Below are positions 55,672-64,000 of a stretch of DNA of 64,000 nucleotides, piece after piece. Below the pieces are notes generated by a model that was not told the origin of the DNA, did not search any database, and saw only the letters and a list, made by a program, of their open reading frames with translations. The DNA is from Nephrocerus scutellatus (Eukaryota > Arthropoda > Insecta > Diptera > Pipunculidae): the NCBI GenBank assembly GCA_947095585.1, contig OX352761.1:131656277-131720276 (forward strand). Direction: 5' to 3'. A program made the translations under genes and the position numbers. Position 1 is the first letter of the stretch. Each line of letters begins with the position of its first letter.

Positions 55672-55835
55672 CTAAGTGGCCGTTAACTTGGAAAGGTTTT
55701 TGAGTTTTTGCAAATAGTATAGCACTTATGAGAAATCTGTTAAGTACAAAAGAAATTTTTACAAGAAAGAAAAAAATAAAAAAAATGTTATATATATATT
55801 TACTGAAGATTCCGGCCCGGTCCGTAAAAGAAAGT
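55672..55835 (+). repeat. Dispersed repeat family B, copy 3
   Basis: It contains AGAAATCTGTTAAGTACAAA, an A-rich stretch, and TTTACTGAAGATTCC followed by GTCCGTAAAAGAAAGTCG, matching 19745-20000 and the reverse copy at 2310-2555. Confidence 0.65.
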
Positions 55836-56344
55836 CGTTTCATTTATTTGTATGACTGTGGTCCATAGGATTCTATTATTTTTCGCTAAGACCAAATGTA
55901 ACAGTGCCGTCCGCATTCTACGTTGCTGAACAATTTTCGTAGCTCTACAAGATTTTACATTAAAATGAAATAATATGATCACAGAACCTTTTATTTTAAA
56001 AGCTATTGAACCCCAAGTTTAATAAATCTTTCAGCCTTAATGCATTTGATTAACAATTTATCGCCATCTACAGGTATGACCAAATTTGAGAAACACGCAC
56101 TGAACGCGTTTAAAGATCTGTTTCCTGAAGCAATCAATCAATTGTCAATTAGCCACTATTACCATTATTCTAGGAGATAGGTGCATTCGAATGTGCAAGT
56201 CATGAACATCATGCGTCAACCATTTTTTGCTATAAATGCTCCTACGACTCCCTATTTTCCGGTTTGCCAAGAATTAATAATTCTATAGAGGGATGTCATA
56301 TAGTACATATAAAATTCGAGAGATTTACTTTAAAGTTAAAAGGA
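55836..56344. other. Intergenic, no feature seen
   Basis: No gene or definable repeat found between repeat family B and the satellite-like array. Confidence 0.4.
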
Positions 56345-57395
56345 ATTGTCCACAAGCGACCTATCTATCAATCTTTTTGCACATACACATGTGTATCTCC
56401 GGAGACAACACATTCTATTAAAATTTGAGGCCCCAGGGTCGGGGGGCTCCCATACAAATATTTTACAAAATTTTACTGGATTTTCTTCAAATTTTATACA
56501 CATGTATATCATGTATTTTGTAAAAATTTTGGAGACCCCGGACCCCGGGTTCGTGGGACCCCATTAATTTTTTTTTTAAAAAATAACCCGAATTTCTTAA
56601 AATTTTTTTATATACGCATGTATCTTCGATAGACAACACTTTTTGTACAAATTTTGGAGACCCCGGTCCCCGGGTTCGTGGGGCCCCATAATATTTTTTT
56701 AAAAAAATTAACCCGATCTTCAAATTTTATATACGCATGTATCTTCGATAGACAACACTTTTTGTAAACATTTTGGAGACCCCGGTCCCCGGGTTCGTGG
56801 GGCCCCATAAAATTTTTTTTAAAAAAATTAACCCGATTTTCTTCAAATTTTATATACGTATATATCTCCGATGAAAAACACTTTTTGTAAAACTTTTGGA
56901 GACCCCGCGCCTCAGTGTCATTGGGCCCCAAATTTTTTTTTAAAAAAATTAACCCAATTTTTTTTAAAATTTTATATACGTGTGTATTTCCGATGGACAA
57001 CACTTTTTGCAAAAATGTTGGTTGCCGGGATCGTAGGCCCCAAAATAATTTTTCAAAAAATTAACCGGATTTTCTTCAAATTTTATACACCTCTGTATCT
57101 CCGATGGACACAATTTTTTGTAAAGTTTTTGGAGTGAACGGACCCTGAGGCCCAAGGGGTGCTCATATAAATTTTTTAAAAATTAGCTCGATTTTCTTCA
57201 AATTTTAAACACATGCGTATCACTGATGGACATAACTTTTTGTAAATTTGTTGGAGTTGGAAATTTTTGTGGAGAGGCCATGAGACCCGTGTGGTGTCCA
57301 TGTAAATTTTTTAAAAATTAGCCCGATTTTCTTCAAATTTTAACACATCTCCTATTAGAGAATTTACATGAAAAATTTTAATTTTTATGGGTTGT
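56345..57395 (+). repeat. Satellite-like array, eight to nine monomers
   Basis: Monomers of about 111-124 bp. The word (G)ACAACACTTTTTGTA recurs near 56633, 56752, 56876, 56997, 57108 and 57229. Each monomer has an ATATACG(C/T)ATGTATCT segment, the ACAACAC word, TTTTGGAGACCCCGG, a GTGGGGCCCCATAA block, and ACCCGATTTTCTTCAAATTT. The right end has the family terminal motif TTTTTATGGGTTGTTTTTTT (57384-57403). Minus-strand open frames across several monomers arise because the period is often a multiple of three. Confidence 0.9.
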
Positions 57396-58404
57396 TTTTT
57401 TTTTACCTCTTTTTACAATTTCCTACCAATACAATTCTGGTCTGTTTACCAATTTTGTTGCTCAATCCTAAAATCAACAAATTATTTTTGAAAATGCAAT
57501 TGATAAACTAAAATGAAATGAACAATCAACGGGTTAATAATGTAATATATGTATAATTTCTTCGAAATTTCCGCTTTCCATTTATACGAATTTTATAGAT
57601 ATTTTAAAAACTTTTATACTTTAGCGTAGGTAGATCCACTAAAATTATGTATTCAACGTTCACGTTCTGCCGTACAGAAGCAGCTGGTAACCAAGACGCA
57701 CTAAGGGAATACAATTTTAAGTTTTATCCTTTATGCTTAATAATTAAAACGTACGAATATAAATAATGGCAGTGATTGGTACATTTATCTATTGGGAAAA
57801 AATTACATAAGGCTTAAAGGAGTTTTAATTCATATAACGCGTTACTACAACTGGCAGATAATATTTAGGTAAAAAGTTATTTCTACATTTCCAATCATTC
57901 CCTATAACGTATGCTTATTATTATAATCTTATAAATCAATAACATTTAGTGTTATATTTTTAGTAATCTAATTAATGAAAGACGAGAATTAAGAAAAATT
58001 TGAGGAAAATACATACAATAAATAATTTAATATTATACATTTAAATAATGTTAATTATACAACATAAAGCTGTCGATACAATTTTGAAACATGCATATTT
58101 GACCTTAATTTCGTAATTGATCATCATCAGAATAAACAGAGATCATAAAACATTAAAATGTAATTTTATTAATATAAAAAATGTTTGTCATTGGAAAAAA
58201 AACAAGAAAAAATGCACTAATATATAAAAAAAAATGTTTTCTATTCTTAACGGTTAAAATTTAATCGGCAACAATTTGTAAAAAATAAATCTAACAATAC
58301 GCTCGTTCACAGTCAGCCGAACATTTCGTTACAGTTGGCAATTTTAAAAAACAGTTAACATATTAATTTAATTAATTAGTATCCTTGCGCCGTTTGCGAT
58401 GGCT
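57396..58404 (-). terminator. Mes-4: Mes-4 3' flank with candidate poly(A) signal
   Basis: AT-rich. TTTATT at 58165-58170 is AATAAA on the minus strand, about 240 bp after the Mes-4 stop. The remainder down to the satellite array has no recognised gene. Confidence 0.45.
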
Positions 58405-61400
58405 TTAAACTTCATCTTCGGTCGTTGTAGTCTCTTGGTGTAACTCAATTTGTTCCCCAATGGTTTCTAACAATTCCGCAGATTCCACCGAAGTGGATTT
58501 TAAAGCGAGCTTGGAATTTAATCCCTTTCCCTTTATATAAGCGGTGTCTTTGGCTTTTAGAGATTTTTTAAGCACCGTTTTACCTGCTGTAGTTTTAGTT
58601 GCTCTTAGTTTTAATTTAGTTGATTTTAGCTTCATTGTTCCCGGTTTCCTACCTCTTTTAGAAGTTGAAGCTTTTTGCGCACTTGGCTTCTTAGCCTAAT
58701 TTAAGAATATGTAATGTATCTGATGAAGTAATTACATACAGAACAATTTTACTTACCGGTTCCTTGTATTTGCCTCCTATTTGACCTGCACATTTAGACG
58801 CACCGCAGTGGCAACTCTTCTTCTCGTTTCCCAACAATTCGTCCCAGAAGTAATTAAACGTTAGCTCAGTGTTCTGCAAAAATGAAAAATATTTAATCTG
58901 AAATGTAATGGGATCTCTCAAGAAGAGGAGCCATTACCGTTGGAATGTCTTTTATCGCAAACAAGCCAATCCTATTAAGACCATTAATAGACCATTTTTG
59001 AGTCTCGCAATTTGGGTCGCATGAGTGATTCATAAATCTAGCCAAGTTGCCCTTTGGTCCGGCATCAATAATGTAATCTTTTTCGAGGCTCAGAAAGTAG
59101 AAGTTTTCATCGCGTTCGAGTTCTTTCTGGGCAATGCGACGTCTAAACTCGGCATCGTCGATAACCTCTCCGACATACTCTATGACAAAAGTGCCAGCAC
59201 TTATGGGCTCCCGACAAACTAGTCCAAAGCCACGTTCATTCATATACACTACATCCAGCTTTGGATAGATTCTGGATTCGAACAACTGGTTTTGACATCG
59301 TTCGCCAGTTGGGCAAAAATTTGGATTGCACTCGGTGAATAAGACGCGGTTCAGGCAACCAGAATCCGGTCCGCAAGGATTCTGACTGTTTTTGTCACAA
59401 TCGCATCTGCTGACCTTCTCAAGATCTACTTGCAGTTTGATCGGTGGAACAGCTCGATTAACTTTTATCTTTACATATGGAAGTGGACTAACACGTTTTT
59501 TCTTGTCGTTCGAAGAACGTAGAAGTTTTTTTTCCTTTATTATCTCCACAATGCGTTTGGCTTCTTCGACGCCTTTGGTGTAGTTGTAATCAAGACCTAA
59601 AATATAGTTTCATTTTATTAATTTACGGTGTTGAGAAATGTTTTTTGTTTAACTTGTTAAAACAAATTAAGCTCATTTACCTTTTTTGTGATTGCGCGGT
59701 GGCTCTGAGCAATCGCCTTCCTGATACAGATACACACGACGGCGACTGATCCAGCCATGGTCATTTGTACCAAAGAACCGAACTACAAACTCAAATGGAT
59801 TATGAGGCTTTCGCTGGAGGTTCTCTGGTATTTCAGTGGGTGGCAGTATTATCGATGGCCACCAGCGGAAACTTGTGAACTTAGCCCAAACCATTTCCCC
59901 GTAAAGTGGCATTCGGCCGGTTTCACATTCCTCACAAATGTATCCCTCCTCTGGGTTGAGCGGAATTTTAAGGCATTCAGCATGGACGGCGGTTGGGCAT
60001 GTCTCGCAGCAGATTAACTTGCCCCCGGCCACGCAAATAAAACACCAATTGACATTGATAAGCTGGTCTGCTTTGTATGTTATGTGACGTGGACAGATGA
60101 TACATGAAGCTGTAATAATTTGTGAACCTGCTGGTATGCATGTCGAGTCCATGTGATATGTTGCCGGACACTTTACACACTTTATCAGCTTTGAGTAGCT
60201 TATGTTGAGAAATTTACCTTTGGGATCATCGGAAACACATGTGTGACACACGTGCGCAGGGCATCGTAGACTCTCGATTTTGCTGGCCGACATTGTGAGC
60301 TTTGCCTGTGGCCAATATTTAAGACATGCTGGGTGGAATGTCTTTCCGCATTGCGCGCTATTGCATCTTGCTTTATCTCCTAGCTCTAAATCGTCGCGAT
60401 TACAGACAAAACATTTTGGAGCTTGCCCGGACAGACACTCATCGCAAATAAGTGCAACATGCGTAATGTTTGAGCTTTCGTTTTTACTTTCGTCAAGGGT
60501 TAGGTGTTTAGCATCCGACATGTCAGCTGTAACATGAACAAAGGGAAGTATTTGGGAATCTTGGTTAGTCACCGCTGGAGAAATCGTCGTAGATGCTATC
60601 ACAGTGGCATTTGCAGTACATGCTTTGTGTAACCAGCTTTGGCAATTTTTTGCACACTTTTGCAACTGACCACCGGGTTTGTGACAGTATTTACATACAG
60701 GCTCTCGGGCTAAGCCTCTAAAAAGATATTTATCGTCTAGCTCAAAAATATCGTCTATAACTTCATCTATGGGGCGATTAATTGAACCCGATGGTTTCTT
60801 TGCTTTCTCTAAGAATTGCTGAACAGGCGTCATACTCTGTGTCACTGTAACCGTGGATATCATATTTCTCCGCATCGAAATATTTCGCAATCGTTGGGAC
60901 AGTCTTTTAATGCTATCGGTATTAGTATTCCAGCCAACTTCGTCAGCCTGTCGATGTCTGATGTACTTTAAAGCCCATAAATTGCGAACACCTGTCATTA
61001 CTTGGTGTTGAAGAGTTACATCTTTGCTATTATCAATTATGAAATTCTTCATCACTGAATAAAATTTCTGGAATTCAATATCTTCGTAAATTTCTTCAAT
61101 CGCTGTATTTTTTACTACCGATACTGTATCAACAATCGCTGTATCTTTTGGTATCGATAATGTATCATCAATCGCTGTATCTTTTGCTATCGATAATGAT
61201 CCATCAATCACTGTATTTTTTACTATCGCTTCTGTATCCTGAATCTCTGTATTTTTTACTATCGTTTCTGTGTCATCATTATTACCATCTTCCCCTAATG
61301 CAGCAGTATTTTTAGCATCGTTTGTCTCATTGGAGGCAACAATGGAATTCGTGACAGCAGAAATTTGTTCAATATCCTCAGTTTTTCTTTTCTTTGTGTT

Positions 61401-63295
61401 TTTAGTTGCCAATGGAGAATATGCCGGACTTAATGGTGTTGGTGATCGTTGCCGTTTTATGGGAAGCGACGGTTTCACACACAAATTGTCATTCGAGTCG
61501 AAAATACTACTTATATCTGAAGTCGATGACTTATAAGTGCTGTTGGCCGAACGAATATATAACGATTGTCGCCTTTTCCGTTGGATGCTATTTTGAATCC
61601 TAAAATAAACCTTCAGAACTTCAAATAATCTACGAATAATACTAATGGAAATTTTTGCCTTACCTGTTACTTTCGTAAATTTCAAAGAACCTTTGCAGAC
61701 GTTCTGACTGCAAAGTCGAGTTAATTAAATCGGCTTCTGTGACCCCTTGATTCCAGAGTTTTTTCTTAGATTTTGATACCACAAAGACTTTGTATTTGGC
61801 CCCCTTTTTACCATATTTTAGCTGGGCTTCAGACATTTTTTTGTTGAAGTTATCAATACCATTGTACTGCAGAAGATTTTCCTTTCTTACCCAACTACGA
61901 CGGGCATTGTCGGCAAAGAAGCGAACATGAATCAGAACATGCTGAGACTGTTGGCGTGTGTCATCGACACTTATTGTTTTGCCTTCGGGGTCTGGACAAA
62001 CCATACATGGCCAGTAGGAATACTGAAATATCTGCCCCCAAAAGAGATCTCCTGTGGAGATTGATACCCAAGAGGCCGTTTCGCCATCAGTATCTATGGA
62101 TGAACCTTTTGCGCTGTCTATTGATACTGTAGACGGCGATTTGACCGAGGTCACTTCATCGCGGCCAAAATTCTCATCTTCGTTTTGATCATCTTGCTTG
62201 CTACTGATATCGGGATGGGACTCCACTGATAAACTTTCTGCATCAGTTACGTAACTGGGTTCATTATAACTAAATTCTTCAAATACCGACGGAACACTGA
62301 AGTTCGATTTTTCAATTTGTTGTTCAGTTACTTGGTCATCATCTACCACATCCTCGTCGTGCTGTTTATGTTCCTCGTTTACAGGTGACACCTCTTCAAG
62401 AAGTATTTCATCAACTTTTTCTTCCTCGTCGTTATTTGTAGCTTCAGTTTCAGTGCTTTGTAATTGTAACTCTTCTATTTGGGAAGTGTTGAAAAGGCCA
62501 CCAACAGCCTGCATTAATTCTTCATGCGGTAATCGATGCAAAGAGACTGTCACACCCATAAGCATTTTACGATCTGATTTTATGGAATCAGAACTACTTG
62601 GGAAAACATCTTCAGACTTAGGAGGTGAGGCCAAAATATTGACTGCGCCATTTTTACGTAATAATTTCTCAATAGGACTCTCAAACCTTTGGGTTTTTCG
62701 CGATGGAGATGGTGACGATGAAGATGACAATGGAGATTTTAATCCTGTGCCCCCATCACTGGTACGGCGAACGCATCCAATTAGTTCAGATGTGAAAAAC
62801 ATTTCTGATTCAGCAGTTTTTGCATTGCTGCTGTTGTCGTCACTTCTTTTATGGCTTCTTTGTCGACTTTTTCTGGTTTCAGAAGGAGACCCCGACTTGG
62901 CTGAAGAAGATGTTGGTGTGGAGAAACCTATGTATTTCGGACTTAAGTTCGAATGCAAATGTGCTAATGGATCTTTACGTCCTAAAAATTTCAAGAGTTT
63001 CAAAATAATCCAAAATATGGCCAAAAAAATCTAACTCACTTTTTGGTGTTGTCGAGGAAAACGTTTTTATTGTTTCTAAGGATGATGCCCTCATTATAGC
63101 ACTACTTTGTATTTTGGACTTCTCTTTGTCATTTTCTATTTCCGCTACATTGGCAGATTTGTTTAATTTGGTTTTAGTCTTTCTTACATCGTTCAATTGT
63201 CTACCTCTGGACTTACTTCGGGCTGCAAAAAAGTATACACAAATAAATGCAATGAAAAGAGGAACAGTTCATAATTTACCTTCGTGGCTTTTCAT
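58405..63295 (-). CDS. Mes-4: Mes-4 / NSD-family histone H3 lysine-36 methyltransferase, 1500 aa
   Basis: Seven minus-strand exons join in phase to 1501 codons: 63295-63280, 63222-63040, 62981-61664, 61599-59681, 59596-58938, 58873-58757 and 58695-58405. Domains in order: an acidic, Ser-rich N-terminal part; PWWP-1 (about 365-440; [31 protein letters not shown]); four Cys/His-rich PHD-type fingers (about 808-1065; [43 protein letters not shown]); PWWP-2 (about 1073-1140; [18 protein letters not shown]); AWS (about 1210-1255); SET (about 1258-1375) with [15 protein letters not shown] and ELTFNY; and post-[13 protein letters not shown]. All catalytic motifs are intact. NSD enzymes put one or two methyl groups on H3K36 at active genes, and the PWWP domains bind methylated nucleosomes. 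The C-terminal 96 residues are basic. Residues about 615-674 are a five-unit coding repeat. The short first exon (5 codons) is placed by splice phase only. Confidence 0.95.
61096..61274 (-). repeat. Mes-4: Coding 36-bp minisatellite in Mes-4
   Basis: Five tandem 12-residue units read [48 protein letters not shown] and [12 protein letters not shown]. At DNA level the plus strand repeats phrases like AATCGCTGTATCTTTT with 36-bp period. It lies in the linker before the PHD fingers and is likely variable in copy number. Confidence 0.88.
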
Positions 63296-64000
63296 TATAT
63301 TCAAGAAGGTTTTCAATCACATGTAATAACAGAAAAAATCAAATTTCGATGCACTTCACTATCGCTACTTCCGAAATGTCCTAGTTATCACAATCGTAAG
63401 CCAATTATTGGCGCCAAAATAATGTCATCTGTCAAACTTTTTATTTTCCAAGAAAAAAAGAAGCTGGAGAATTTTTGTTTTTGGAGTTCTAATTAAAAAT
63501 AAATAATTTTAATGCAACTAACGTTGTGTTAAAAACGAGAAAGACACTGGAAGAGACTGCACACAATTGATAGGTATCGATTATAAAACTTTCAACAGGA
63601 ATCCGCGAGGATGTAAATTATAAGCTCGTTGAAAAATAAACAAATATGGTCATAGAATTTATAAAAATATAAATTTCTCTGGTTGCGGTAATTGTTGCGA
63701 ATGTTTTGCTTGCTAAATGGAATATAAAACTAGTTTTCAGAAATATACAGCAATTAGAAATCGACACAGCACATTAGCACAACAACAAAATAATTGTTCA
63801 TGTCCACTGTCCACTATTTGACGAAAAAGCTAAAATATGCTATGAATTCAAAGCAATTTGTTGCTATTATGTTGGTAGCCGTGAAAATTATTCTACACAC
63901 AGAAGAAACGAAAGTAATTCACAATAGTTTCTTGTTTGACGTTTTTATATTTTATTTCCATTCTTAATACACAATATTTCAAATATATTTTAGTATATAT
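63296..64000. other. Region upstream of Mes-4
   Basis: This contains the Mes-4 promoter and leader; I see no TATA box or coding exon. The rest to the window end is AT-rich with no recognised feature. Confidence 0.4.

Noticed and set aside
56608..57012. 134-aa minus-strand frame with repeated KFEENRVNFFKK words
   Set aside because: It runs through satellite monomers whose period is near a multiple of three; it is not a gene.
62453..63034. 193-aa open frame on the plus strand
   Set aside because: Antisense to the N-terminal exons of Mes-4, whose PWWP/SET protein is certain; composition is a mirror of Ser/Asp codons.

Overview
The window is nuclear DNA of a higher fly (Diptera: Schizophora, my best guess an acalyptrate such as a tephritid). 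The evidence is small intron-split genes with GT-AG junctions, proteins whose closest recognisable relatives are Drosophila ones (RpL4, Mes-4, mino, BCAS2/CG4980, a PEA3-type ETS factor), AT-rich spacers, and many insect-type retrotransposons, mariner remnants, MITE-like elements and a tRNA-derived SINE. As far as I remember, RpL4, CG4980, Mes-4 and mino lie together at 98B on Drosophila 3R, so 28-63 kb appears to be a conserved block expanded by repeats. Species assignment is inference.

Layout. 0-10 kb: repeats only (four LINE remnants, a three-unit tandem repeat, one SINE). 10-18.7 kb (+): a PEA3-family ETS gene (Ets96B-like) in six to seven exons, whose introns hold a SINE, a nested LINE remnant and an 866-bp solo LTR. 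18.9-19.1 kb: an unexplained exon-like open stretch. 20.3-21.6 kb (-): a three-exon gene for a 312-aa protein built on a duplicated module. 23.4-27.3 kb (+): nine-exon ortholog of MCC (mutated in colorectal cancers), 921 aa. 28.1-29.0 kb (-): BCAS2/SPF27 splicing factor. 30.9-32.7 kb (+): RpL4, with a strong H/ACA snoRNA candidate in its third intron. 33.0-42 kb: two large tandem duplications, a nearly full-length but broken LINE, a foldback element carrying a SINE, and satellite-like repeats. 43.2-52.4 kb (+): mino, mitochondrial-type glycerol-3-phosphate acyltransferase, with two alternative first exons. 52.9-57.4 kb: SINE, LINE with RNase H, mariner remnant, foldback repeat, satellite-like array. 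58.4-63.3 kb (-): Mes-4/NSD histone H3K36 methyltransferase, seven exons, 1500 aa.

The genes do not form one pathway. They cover transcription and chromatin (Ets96B-like, Mes-4), splicing (BCAS2), translation (RpL4 and its hosted snoRNA), glycerolipid synthesis (mino) and a polarity/signalling scaffold (MCC). All exon chains below were joined by hand from splice consensus and reading phase. The totals for the MCC, BCAS2, 312-aa, RpL4, mino and Mes-4 models are exact multiples of three from ATG to stop; the ETS model is also in frame but lacks its N-terminus.

The most distinctive observations are the RpL4 intronic H/ACA snoRNA, a dispersed repeat family of about 90-124-bp monomers, a tRNA-Arg-like SINE in six copies, a perfect 1165-bp tandem duplication, a pair of LINE copies ending in CCTAA repeats, and several lineage-specific coding repeats.
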